From the NCBI GenBank assembly GCA_030147905.1, contig JASBUM010000060.1:1-7000 (forward strand): a stretch of 7,000 nt of DNA. Direction: 5' to 3'. The notes beneath the pieces were generated by a model. The model did no database searches. It had not been told where the DNA came from and saw only the letters and a program-made list of their open reading frames with translations. Position numbers and translations under genes: made by a program. Source of the DNA: Acidimangrovimonas sp. (lineage in GTDB: Bacteria > Pseudomonadota > Alphaproteobacteria > Rhodobacterales > Rhodobacteraceae). Every line of letters begins with the position of its first letter. Position 1 is the first letter of the stretch. Positions 1 to 6,406 of this stretch are shown here, piece after piece.

Positions 1-1505
1 GCCTGGAAGGTGATCTTCTGCGCGGCATTGGCAGCCTTGACCTGGGCGATGCATTCCTCGGGGGTGGGGGCCGCCGCCGTCTTGTCGAGCGACTTGTCAT
101 AGCGCAGGTCGATCGAGAAATCCGCCTGGGCGCCCAGTTTCGCGGCCAGGTCGCGGGTGATCCTGTCCTTGATCGCAGTACTGGCCGCGGTCCCGCTGAC
201 CACCAGCTTGTCGGGCTGAACCAGCAGCGCGCCTTGGTGCAGCAGCGAGAGCGCGTCCAGTCCGGCGAGAACGCGCGTCGACCAACCATTGGGAAGACCG
301 GGTTCCGCGATGGCCTTGTCGGTGACCTTCTTGACCCCGAATTTCGCCTTGGCGTAGCTGTCGACCGCGTCTTGCATGCGCTTGTCCTCGAGGCGTCCGC
401 GCAGGGCGACATCGCCGTTGTCGGACAGGGTCGCGGTGAAGGCGAGCGGGGCCTCGGGGCTGCGGGTCTTGACGACCTTCGGCAGGGTCGCCGACAGCGA
501 GAAGGATGCCGGAAGCCCCGCCTTGAGCGAGGCAACGGCGCTGTCGAAGCGGTTCTTGTCGGTGCCGCTGGCCGCCTGAATCGCGATGTCGTTGTCGGAC
601 ATGGTCAACGTGCCCTGGCCGATGGCGCTCAGGGCACCGATCCCGGAGACGGCGGCATCCGCCCACAGGGGCGAGGGAACGCCGAGGCCGACGGTACAAT
701 CGCTCTGGTCCTTCAGCCCGGCCTTGCGCGCTGCGGACAGGATGCGCGCGGCGGCCGCGCGCGAATCGGCCGCGCAGGTGTCGAAGCGTGCGCCCTTGGC
801 ATCGATCACGAAGCGCAGCGTGAAGGGGGCGATCACCGGCCGCGGCGCGGTGATCGTCATCGATACCGCGATCGTCTTCGGCGCCAGCGCGGTCAGCTTC
901 TTCGTGACCTGGTCCTTCTGGTCGGCGCTTTCTGCAAGCGCCTTGATGATGACCTTGTCAGGGGTGATCGAGATCTTGGAATCGGACAGCAGCGGCAGGG
1001 CCGCAAGACCGAAGTCGAGCGCGGTCTGCCAGTGGGGCGGCGCAGGATAATCGGCCGCCTCCAGCAGGTTGCTGACCCGTTTCACCCCGCTGAGCGCGGC
1101 AATCTTGCCCGCGATCAGGTCGCGCCCGCGCGTGGTCGGTACCAACCCGATGATCGAGATGCCCTTGCCGTTGCGCAGCAGCTCGACCGAGAATTTCGGC
1201 GGCGCGATGGCCTTCGCCGGCTTGACCGCCATCGCGTCCCGCAGACGGGTCGAATCCACTGCCGATCCCGCCACCGTGAGCGCCCGGAACCGCGCCGCCT
1301 CGTTCGGGGCGGTGCCCGCGAGGATCACGCGCAACCCGTCGGCACGGACCTTCACCCATTCCAGCCCTGCAACCGAAAGTTGATGGCTCACCGCGTTGCG
1401 TGCACGCTGCTCCATTGTTCCTGCGGCCGCGATCGCGCCCAGATAGCTTAATGTCGCGGCGGCGACGAAGATGACGGGAACGATCAACTTTCTGAGGTGA
1501 GGCAT
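1..1505 (-). CDS. OmpA-family / BON-like repeat envelope protein, C-terminus cut by window edge
   Basis: The reading frame is open from an ATG at 1505-1503 to the left edge, giving 501 full residues. This ATG is the only usual start codon after an in-frame TAG at 1523-1521, although no good ribosome binding site precedes it. Residues 1-4 are short and polar, residues 5-6 are basic, and residues 7-28 form a hydrophobic segment, so it is a signal peptide or membrane anchor with the rest in the periplasm. The body is built of alternating beta/alpha repeats of about 120-128 residues (around 105, 228 and 354 for one module; around 168, 290 and 418 for the other), resembling BON-type lipid or envelope binding modules. 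The last visible residues (about 480-501, with PTPEECIAQV and AQKITFQ) look like the entry to an OmpA peptidoglycan-binding domain, as in known alphaproteobacterial OmpA-family proteins; the domain itself lies outside the window. It follows ubiA after 64 bases on the same strand, probably co-transcribed. The envelope role is inferred from family resemblance. Confidence 0.82.
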   Translation of the reverse strand, partial: MPHLRKLIVPVIFVAAATLSYLGAIAAAGTMEQRARNAVSHQLSVAGLEWVKVRADGLRVILAGTAPNEAARFRALTVAGSAVDSTRLRDAMAVKPAKAIAPPKFSVELLRNGKGISIIGLVPTTRGRDLIAGKIAALSGVKRVSNLLEAADYPAPPHWQTALDFGLAALPLLSDSKISITPDKVIIKALAESADQKDQVTKKLTALAPKTIAVSMTITAPRPVIAPFTLRFVIDAKGARFDTCAADSRAAAARILSAARKAGLKDQSDCTVGLGVPSPLWADAAVSGIGALSAIGQGTLTMSDNDIAIQAASGTDKNRFDSAVASLKAGLPASFSLSATLPKVVKTRSPEAPLAFTATLSDNGDVALRGRLEDKRMQDAVDSYAKAKFGVKKVTDKAIAEPGLPNGWSTRVLAGLDALSLLHQGALLVQPDKLVVSGTAASTAIKDRITRDLAAKLGAQADFSIDLRYDKSLDKTAAAPTPEECIAQVKAANAAQKITFQ

Positions 1506-1569
1506 CTGCGCGTGGATTCGCTATTTTGAGGGTCGGGTATTCCTTACGGACAGGGCGGGGCGGGATCAA

Positions 1570-2541
1570 TCACACGAGTGTGGCAACAGCAAGAAACAGC
1601 GCAGCGATCAGGCCGGCATCACGGTTGGATCGAAACAATGACAAGCAGTTATCGGGATCGTTCACATCCAGGCGACCAAGTTGCCATGCCAGATGCCAGC
1701 CCAGGCCCCAGGCCGCGCCCAGCCCCAGAACCAGCGCCATGATCGAGGCATGGGGCACCAGCGCGAGCACCGCCGCAAGGCCCATCAGGGCCACGCTCAG
1801 CACCAGGAACAACCGTAGCCATCCGCGCGTGGCCTCGCCGAAGAGCCGCGCGGTCGACTTGACCCCGATCAGCGCGTCATCCTCCTTGTCCTGATGGGCG
1901 TAGATCGTGTCGTAGAACAGGGTCCAGGCGATCCCCGCCAGATAGAGCGCGACCGCCGGCCAGCCGAGCCGCCCTTCATGTGCGGTCCAGCCCAGCAGTG
2001 CGCCCCAGTTGAACGCCAGCCCCAGAAAGATCTGCGGCCACCAGGTGAAACGTTTGGCGAAGGGATAGATCGCGACCAGCACCAGCGAGCCGACGCCAAG
2101 GGCGATCGCCTGGGGCGGAAAGGTCAGAAGGATGACGAAAGCCGCCAACGCCTGGGCGATCATCCAGCCCGCCGCCTGGCGCGCCGTGACCTGGCCCGAC
2201 GGAATCGGTCGCGAGCGGGTGCGCGCGACGCGGGCGTCGAAGTCGCGGTCGGTGATGTCGTTCCAGGTGCAGCCGGCGCCCCGCATCAGCCAGGCACCCA
2301 CGGCACAACCCGCGCCGATCCACAGATCATACCAGCCGGGGCCCCGGGGATCAGCCGCCGCGGCCAGCGCCAGCCCCCACCAGCAGGGCAGCAGCAGCAA
2401 CCACGTCCCGATCGGTCGGTCGGCCCGGCTCAGCCGCAGATAGGGCTGCGCGCGCGCCGGGGCCAGCCGGTCCACCCAGTTGCCGCTGACGGCATCGGCG
2501 ACCATGCCTGCTGGCTCTGGCATTCGCTGGGGCTGGGGCAT
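1570..2541 (-). CDS. ubiA: 4-hydroxybenzoate polyprenyltransferase (UbiA)
   Basis: This integral membrane prenyltransferase joins a polyprenyl diphosphate to 4-hydroxybenzoate, the committing membrane step of ubiquinone synthesis. With the start at 2541 it has 323 residues, normal for bacterial UbiA/COQ2. Both Mg-diphosphate binding motifs are present: NDITDRDFD at about 94-102, followed by RTRSRPIPSG, and YDTIYAHQDKEDD at about 210-222. Hydrophobic helices run through the whole protein, beginning with TWLLLLPCWWGLALA. The frame is open further upstream to 2637, but that part would overlap rsmE and reads as non-membrane sequence, so I reject it. Candidate starts are ATG at 2541, 2523 and 2505; none has a clear Shine-Dalgarno, and I chose the longest that does not overlap rsmE. 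The function is secure; the start is uncertain by up to 12 codons. Confidence 0.95.
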   Translation of the reverse strand: MPQPQRMPEPAGMVADAVSGNWVDRLAPARAQPYLRLSRADRPIGTWLLLLPCWWGLALAAAADPRGPGWYDLWIGAGCAVGAWLMRGAGCTWNDITDRDFDARVARTRSRPIPSGQVTARQAAGWMIAQALAAFVILLTFPPQAIALGVGSLVLVAIYPFAKRFTWWPQIFLGLAFNWGALLGWTAHEGRLGWPAVALYLAGIAWTLFYDTIYAHQDKEDDALIGVKSTARLFGEATRGWLRLFLVLSVALMGLAAVLALVPHASIMALVLGLGAAWGLGWHLAWQLGRLDVNDPDNCLSLFRSNRDAGLIAALFLAVATLV

Positions 2542-2553
2542 AAGTTCTGGCCT

Positions 2554-3411
2554 ATGACGATGGCAAGGATCAGACTGTTTGTAGAGCACTCGCTGGGGGT
2601 GGGGCAATCGGTTCCGCTCACCCCGGATCAGGCGCATTACCTGTTCAACGTCATGCGGCTGGGTCCGGATGGCGCGGTGGCCCTTTTCAACGGGCGCGAC
2701 GGCGAGTGGCAGGCGCGCGTCCTGCGGGCGGGAAAGCGCAACGGCACCCTACTGTGCGAAAGCCGAAGCAGGCCGTTGCAGCCCCCACCGGACCTGTGGT
2801 TGCTGTTTGCGCCGATCAAGAAGGCACGCACCGATTTCATCGTCGAGAAGGCTGCCGAGATGGGGGCCGCGCGGATCCTGCCGGTGCAGACGGAATTCAC
2901 CAATTCCGAACGTTTGCGCCGCGATCGCCTGCAGGCCCATGCGGTGGAGGCGGCCGAACAATGCGGCGGCACCTACGTTCCCGAGGTGGCCGAACTCGCG
3001 CCGCTTGCGCGGCTGCTCGACGACTGGCCCGAAGACCGCAGCCTGCTCTTTTGTGACGAAGAGCTGGCGGGCGCGGCGGGTGCCGCGGGCGCGGCCCTTC
3101 CCGCGCGCGAAGATGCGGGGGCCACCGGCGGCTGGGCGATATTGATCGGCCCCGAGGGCGGCTTCTCCGCGGGCGAGCGCAGGCGCCTCGGCGCGATGCC
3201 TCGGGTCCATCCCGTGTCGCTCGGGCCGCGCATCCTGCGTGCCGATACCGCCGCCGTGGCCGCCCTGACCCTGTGGCAGATGCGGCTGGGCGACTGGCTG
3301 GACGGGCATTCCGCGACAGCCGGGGCCGCGCCCGGGCTGCCGGACGACGGGGCGACCGCGCCGCGCGACGCCGTTACCGGTGCCGCGGCCCGCTCGCCCG
3401 CGCGCGGTTGA
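2554..3411 (+). CDS. rsmE: 16S rRNA (uracil(1498)-N3)-methyltransferase RsmE
   Basis: RsmE is an SPOUT-class enzyme that uses S-adenosylmethionine to methylate N3 of U1498 in 16S rRNA of the small ribosomal subunit. Visible signatures are an N-terminal RNA-binding (PUA-like) part with HYLFNVMRL at about 28-36, the stretch KKARTDFIVEKAAEMGAARI at 89-108, EAAEQCGG at 132-139, the SAM-binding LIGPEGGFS at 197-205, and the knot segment SLGPRILRADTAAVAAL at 222-238. A second in-frame ATG at 2560 is an equally possible start. The 285-residue product is longer than usual (about 240-250): after the normal end near LGDW (residue 248) there is a tail of about 35 residues rich in Ala, Gly, Pro and Asp, probably disordered. 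An Ala/Gly-rich loop also lies at 172-182. The gene is head to head with ubiA and followed after 9 bases by the next plus-strand gene. Confidence 0.95.
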   Translation: MTMARIRLFVEHSLGVGQSVPLTPDQAHYLFNVMRLGPDGAVALFNGRDGEWQARVLRAGKRNGTLLCESRSRPLQPPPDLWLLFAPIKKARTDFIVEKAAEMGAARILPVQTEFTNSERLRRDRLQAHAVEAAEQCGGTYVPEVAELAPLARLLDDWPEDRSLLFCDEELAGAAGAAGAALPAREDAGATGGWAILIGPEGGFSAGERRRLGAMPRVHPVSLGPRILRADTAAVAALTLWQMRLGDWLDGHSATAGAAPGLPDDGATAPRDAVTGAAARSPARG

Positions 3412-3420
3412 GCGGCCGGC

Positions 3421-3942
3421 ATGGCCTTCGTCCGCCCCGAGGTCACGGCAACCCTGAGACGCTGGCGCGAGGTCCTGACCGGCATCGCGGTAGGTCTGGC
3501 CGGGCTTTGGATCGCCGTGCAGGGGGGCGCGCTGGCCGCGGTCGCCGGGGCCGCGGTCGTCGCGCTGGGGGCCGGGCTGGCGGTGATCGGGCGGCGACGG
3601 CTTCGCTTCACCCGCGCCGTCGACGATCCGGGCGTGGTCCAGGTGGTCGAAGGGCAGATCGGCTATTTCGGCCCTGCCGAGGGGGGCTTTGCCGGCCTTT
3701 CGGCGATCACCGAGATCGCGCTGGTCGATCATGACGGGCGTCGTTGCTGGCGGCTCTCGCAGCAGGGAGGCGAGCGGCTATTCGTGCCGGTGGCCGCACA
3801 GGGCGCCGAGGCGCTTTTCGACGCCTTTGCCGGGCTTCCGGGGCTGGAAGTGGCGGCGCTGATCGCGGCGGTGGAAAGCCCGCCGGGACTGGCGTGCATC
3901 GTCTGGCGGCGCCGGCATCCGGCGCGGCGCCGACTGAACTGA
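3421..3942 (+). CDS. Unrecognised two-helix membrane protein between rsmE and gshA
   Basis: I do not recognise a named family. The 173-residue protein has a short basic N-terminus with several Arg (5-17), two hydrophobic segments at about 20-34 and 38-57 separated by a tight turn, and a basic GRRRLRF stretch at 57-63. This suggests a hairpin with both ends in the cytoplasm. The soluble part (about 64-150) alternates short beta-like stretches with glycine turns (VVQVVEGQIGYFGP, ITEIALVDHDGRRCWRLS, RLFVPV) and ends in one amphipathic helix (AEALFDAFAGLPGLE). This is compatible with a small PH-like beta-sandwich, which is only a guess. The C-terminus is strongly basic (RRRHPARRR). The gene starts 9 bases after the rsmE stop without a good ribosome binding site, so translational coupling is likely. 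Third-position GC bias and the lack of a better frame support real coding. Confidence 0.8.
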   Translation: MAFVRPEVTATLRRWREVLTGIAVGLAGLWIAVQGGALAAVAGAAVVALGAGLAVIGRRRLRFTRAVDDPGVVQVVEGQIGYFGPAEGGFAGLSAITEIALVDHDGRRCWRLSQQGGERLFVPVAAQGAEALFDAFAGLPGLEVAALIAAVESPPGLACIVWRRRHPARRRLN

Positions 3943-3948
3943 TCGGTC

Positions 3949-3954
3949 TTGACA
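3949..3954 (+). promoter_or_regulatory. Possible -35 box of a gshA promoter
   Basis: A perfect TTGACA lies just after the stop of the 173-residue gene and 61 bases before the gshA start. No convincing -10 box is found at 16-18 bases spacing. It could be a weak sigma-70 promoter of the kind common in Rhodobacterales, or a chance match. Confidence 0.25.
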
Positions 3955-4004
3955 CTGCCGGACGGGCGTTTCACCAGTTGCGCTGGACAGTCGCGCAGCA
4001 GATC

Positions 4005-4008
4005 GGAG
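4005..4008 (+). promoter_or_regulatory. Ribosome binding site of gshA
   Basis: GGAG lies seven bases before the ATG at 4016. It is the clearest Shine-Dalgarno in the window and fixes the gshA start. Confidence 0.7.
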
Positions 4009-4015
4009 CCACCCC

Positions 4016-5386
4016 ATGTCAATTCCACAAAGCGGCGGCGGGCCGATCGAAAGCTTCGACCAGCTTGCGGAATTTCTTGAATCGGGTTGCAAGCCGGCAT
4101 CGGATTGGCGGATCGGCACCGAGCACGAGAAATTCGGCTATCTAGCCGATACGCTCGAACCCTTGCCCTACGACGGGCCGCGCTCGATCCGGGCGATGCT
4201 CGAGGGGATGCAGGCCCGCTTCGGCTGGGAGCCGATCCTCGAGCAGGACAAGATCATCGGCCTGGCCAAGGACGGCGCCAATATCAGCCTCGAGCCGGGC
4301 GGGCAGCTGGAACTGTCCGGCGCGCCGCTCGACAGCATTCACCAGACCTGCGACGAGGTGAACGAGCATCTGCGCGAGGTGCACGAGGTCGCCGACACGA
4401 TCGGCGCGCGGTTCATCGGGCTGGGTGCCGCCCCGATCTGGACGCATGAGCAGATGCCGCTGATGCCCAAGGGGCGTTACAAGCTGATGAACGATTACAT
4501 GCAGCGGGTTGGAACCCACGGCACCCAGATGATGCGACGCACCTGCACCGTTCAGGTCAATCTCGATTTCGCCTCCGAGGCGGACATGGTGCAGAAGTTC
4601 CGCGTGGCCCTCGCGCTGCAGCCGGTCGCGACCGCGCTCTTCGCCAATTCGCCCTTCTTCGAGGGCAAGCCCAATGGGCACAAATCCTGGCGCAGCCGGG
4701 TCTGGCGCGATCTCGATTCGGCGCGTACGGGAATGCTGCCCTTCGTCTTCGAGGACGGCATGGGGTTCCAGCGCTATGTCGATTACGCGCTCGATGTGCC
4801 GATGTATTTCGTCTATCGCGACGGCAGATATATCGACGCTTTGGGCCAGTCGTTCCGCGACTTCATGAAGGGCGAATTGCCGGCCCTGCCGGGTGAGAAG
4901 CCGACCCTGTCGGATTGGGCGGACCATCTGACCACCATCTTCCCCGAGGCGCGGATCAAGAAATACATGGAGATGCGCGGGGCCGACGGCGGGCCGTGGC
5001 GGCGGCTTTGCGCGCTGCCGGCCTTCTGGGTCGGGCTGCTTTACGATCAGGGCGCGCTCGACGGGGCCTGGGATCTGGTCAAGCACTGGGACGCCGAAAC
5101 CCGCGAGGCACTGCGGGTGGCGGCCTCGGTCGATGCGCTGCAGGCCGAAACCCATGGCATCCGGATGCGCGATCTGGCGCTGGAGGTGTTGGCGATCTCC
5201 GAGGCCGGGCTGAAGGCGCGCGCGCGGGGCGGGGCGGGGGGCATGCTGCCCGACGAGACCCATTTTCTGGCCGCGCTGAAGGACAGCGCGGAAACCGGGA
5301 TGGCGCCGGCGGATGAACTGCTTGAACGCTACCACGGCGCCTGGGCGGGGGATTTGACCCGGATCTACGCCGAATACAGCTATTGA
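4016..5386 (+). CDS. gshA: Glutamate-cysteine ligase, plant/alphaproteobacterial type
   Basis: This cytoplasmic enzyme catalyses ATP + glutamate + cysteine to gamma-glutamylcysteine, the first and usually limiting step of glutathione synthesis (EC 6.3.2.2). The 456-residue length and sequence fit the plant-type (GCS2-like) family, which is unrelated in close detail to the E. coli-type enzyme. Signature stretches are GTEHEKFGY at 34-42, EPGGQLELSGAPL at 93-105, RRTCTVQVNLDF at 174-185, NSPFFEGKPNG at 211-221, and MRGADGGPW followed by RRLCALPAFWVGLLYD at 320-343. There are four cysteines (25, 112, 177, 332). Plant relatives are regulated by disulfide bonds, but I cannot map those pairs onto this protein from memory. 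GGAG at 4005-4008 supports the start. The gene is complete, 73 bases after the preceding gene in the same direction. Some annotations add a gene symbol for the plant name GSH1; the function is the same. Confidence 0.96.
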   Translation: MSIPQSGGGPIESFDQLAEFLESGCKPASDWRIGTEHEKFGYLADTLEPLPYDGPRSIRAMLEGMQARFGWEPILEQDKIIGLAKDGANISLEPGGQLELSGAPLDSIHQTCDEVNEHLREVHEVADTIGARFIGLGAAPIWTHEQMPLMPKGRYKLMNDYMQRVGTHGTQMMRRTCTVQVNLDFASEADMVQKFRVALALQPVATALFANSPFFEGKPNGHKSWRSRVWRDLDSARTGMLPFVFEDGMGFQRYVDYALDVPMYFVYRDGRYIDALGQSFRDFMKGELPALPGEKPTLSDWADHLTTIFPEARIKKYMEMRGADGGPWRRLCALPAFWVGLLYDQGALDGAWDLVKHWDAETREALRVAASVDALQAETHGIRMRDLALEVLAISEAGLKARARGGAGGMLPDETHFLAALKDSAETGMAPADELLERYHGAWAGDLTRIYAEYSY

Positions 5387-5393
5387 TATCGAA

Positions 5394-5399
5394 TTGACA
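5394..5399 (+). promoter_or_regulatory. Possible -35 box for the 85-residue membrane protein gene
   Basis: A perfect TTGACA begins 8 bases after the gshA stop in DNA that is clearly more AT-rich than the surroundings (about 48% GC over 5381-5460). The start codon is 60 bases downstream of the box. At 16-18 bases spacing the -10 is poor; CATGAT at 5421-5426 resembles a -10 but is 21 bases away. The shift in base composition makes a promoter here more believable than in the gshA leader. Confidence 0.35.
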
Positions 5400-5458
5400 C
5401 AGTTCTGCTGTTCGTGAGACCATGATGTGGGACAGGTGCTTCATGCAATGAGGGCGCC

Positions 5459-5716
5459 ATGCGTCAGTTTATCTTGGGTTCATTTGAAAAGCTTGTTTGG
5501 CTTCTGGTTTTTATCCTTCTGATCGGTTCTGTGATCGGCGGGCTAGGGACGATGTTTTCCGGATCGGGGCCGGGAATTCTAGTCGGCCTGGCGGTGATGA
5601 TCGGCGGTGTGATCTATGCGATCGTCATCGGCGGCATTTTGCTTTTGTTCGTAGGAATCCACGACAATACCAAGCGCAGCGCCGAGGCGCTGGAACGGAT
5701 GAGCAAACTCGGCTGA
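5459..5716 (+). CDS. Small two-helix membrane protein of unknown function
   Basis: The 85-residue protein starts at an ATG preceded by GAGGG at 5450-5454, four bases away, which is close but usable. Two long hydrophobic segments (about 10-33 and 40-66) are joined by a glycine-rich turn (GTMFSGSGPG). The soluble C-terminal end, HDNTKRSAEALERMSKLG, is a polar amphipathic helix. The general pattern of two helices followed by a charged helix recalls small DUF4282-like membrane proteins, but I cannot assign it. The first 20 codons use many AT-ending codons (TTT, TTG, GTT, CTT) and are about 38% GC over 5461-5520, unlike every neighbour; the rest returns to high GC. The gene has no same-strand partner downstream and converges on the DUF805 gene. 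Coding is likely because membrane character and frame are maintained throughout. Confidence 0.8.
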   Translation: MRQFILGSFEKLVWLLVFILLIGSVIGGLGTMFSGSGPGILVGLAVMIGGVIYAIVIGGILLLFVGIHDNTKRSAEALERMSKLG

Positions 5717-5734
5717 CGGCAAACTCGGCTGACG
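5703..5734 (+). repeat. Perfect 16-base tandem duplication over a stop codon
   Basis: The unit GCAAACTCGGCTGACG occurs twice back to back at 5703-5718 and 5719-5734. The first copy encodes the last residues (KLG) and TGA stop of the 85-residue protein. The second copy lies just downstream in another frame, so the protein is unchanged. Confidence 0.95.
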
Positions 5735-5760
5735 GACGAGGCCGGTTGACGATTGCGATG

Positions 5761-5809
5761 GACGGGCGCGGCTATTTCTCCGCACGGGGCTTCGATGCCG
5801 GCGCCCGTC
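5761..5809. repeat. 9-base inverted repeat between convergent genes
   Basis: GACGGGCGC at 5761-5769 is perfectly complementary to GCGCCCGTC at 5801-5809, with a 31-base loop. It lies between the ends of the 85-residue gene (5716) and the DUF805 gene (5826), where a shared two-way terminator would be expected. Neither strand has a T-run after the stem and the loop is long, so termination is only a possibility. Confidence 0.4.
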
Positions 5810-5825
5810 TGGTCGCTGGTCGACG

Positions 5826-6233
5826 TCACGGCGCGATCATCCGGTCACGACCGGGCTGGACGAACCAGTAAAGCAGCACCAGCCAGCCGAAGAGCGGAAT
5901 GAACCACAGCAGCAGCCACCAGCCGGAGCGCCCGACGTCATGCAGGCGTCTCGCGCCGGCCGCGATGCTCGGCAGCAGCATCGCAAGCCCGAACAGCGCC
6001 GCCAGCGGCCCGCCGCCGATCCCCAGCATGCCGCCCATCTCCCAGCCGTGAACGCCCGGCCCCATCGTCACCGGCCCCATCATCGAGGCGAAGACGATGC
6101 CGTCGAGGACGCCGAAGACAAGCTTGCCGAGCACGACGAACAGGATGAACCACCAGAATTCCGGACGTGAGGCGCGCCCCTCGAACACCGCGTATTTGCG
6201 AAGACAGGTGCGGACAGCGGTTTGAAAATCCAT
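5826..6233 (-). CDS. DUF805 family membrane protein
   Basis: The 135-residue protein has the DUF805 (YhaH/YhaI-like) marks: an N-terminal YAVFEGRASRPEFWWFIL stretch at about 14-31, where the FxGRASRxEFW motif precedes the first helix, and RRLHDVGRSGWWLLL at 95-109 before the last helix, ending with a conserved PG at 127-128. Three hydrophobic segments lie at about 26-50, 76-93 and 105-126. The loop at 51-75 is rich in Met and Gly. The family is an inner-membrane protein of unknown biochemical role. The start at 6233 is preceded by a GGGGGA stretch within about ten bases that can serve as ribosome binding site. It lies 194 bases downstream of plsY on the same strand and converges on the 85-residue gene. 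Confidence 0.92.
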   Translation of the reverse strand: MDFQTAVRTCLRKYAVFEGRASRPEFWWFILFVVLGKLVFGVLDGIVFASMMGPVTMGPGVHGWEMGGMLGIGGGPLAALFGLAMLLPSIAAGARRLHDVGRSGWWLLLWFIPLFGWLVLLYWFVQPGRDRMIAP

Positions 6234-6355
6234 GATATCCCCCGGTTTCTTTCGCTACTCCAAGAATGGGGGGCGGGATGCCGGCTGTCCAGCGCGCGCG
6301 GCGACGTGCGCTGCTTGCGCGCCTTCCCGCTCAATGGTTCCGCCCCCGGCCTGGC

Positions 6356-6377
6356 GGTTTCCCCGCCACAGGAAACC
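6356..6377. repeat. Inverted repeat downstream of plsY
   Basis: GGTTTCC at 6356-6362 pairs with GGAAACC at 6371-6377 across an 8-base loop. It lies in the plsY-DUF805 gap (6234-6427), a stretch in which I see no gene on either strand. It could be part of the end of the plsY transcript or of the leader of the DUF805 gene. Confidence 0.35.
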
Positions 6378-6386
6378 CTCGCCGCG

Positions 6387-6406
6387 CGGGGCCTTGCCCG
6401 GCCCCG
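6387..6406 (-). terminator. Candidate hairpin terminator of plsY
   Basis: CGGGGCC at 6387-6393 and GGCCCCG at 6400-6406 form a perfect 7-base GC stem with a 6-base loop, 21 bases after the plsY stop. The position suits an intrinsic terminator, but no T-run follows on the minus strand, so it may be only a stabilising hairpin or a chance product of high GC. Confidence 0.35.

Noticed and set aside
234..1451. A 405-codon plus-strand open frame opposite the OmpA-like gene
   Set aside because: It is rich in Arg, Gly and Ala with no domain pattern, typical of the antisense frame of a high-GC gene. The minus-strand frame gives a signal segment and repeated modules.
1894..2553. Upstream extension of the rsmE frame across ubiA
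   Set aside because: The extension lies antisense to the ubiA catalytic motifs and reads as low-complexity Arg/Pro/Gln sequence. RsmE similarity begins at 2554-2560.
2542..2637. Longer N-terminus for UbiA starting at 2637
   Set aside because: It would overlap the well-supported rsmE start and the extra residues do not resemble a UbiA N-terminus.
2749..3732. A 327-codon minus-strand open frame opposite rsmE and the 173-residue gene
   Set aside because: It spans two real plus-strand genes and has the composition of an antisense shadow without recognisable motifs.
3909..3925. 7-base stem with a CAT loop near the end of the 173-residue gene
   Set aside because: It lies inside coding sequence for an Arg-rich tail, has no T-run, and is easily explained by GC-rich arginine codons.
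4142..5335. A 397-codon minus-strand open frame opposite gshA
   Set aside because: The plus strand encodes a complete glutamate-cysteine ligase with all family signatures; the antisense frame shows none.
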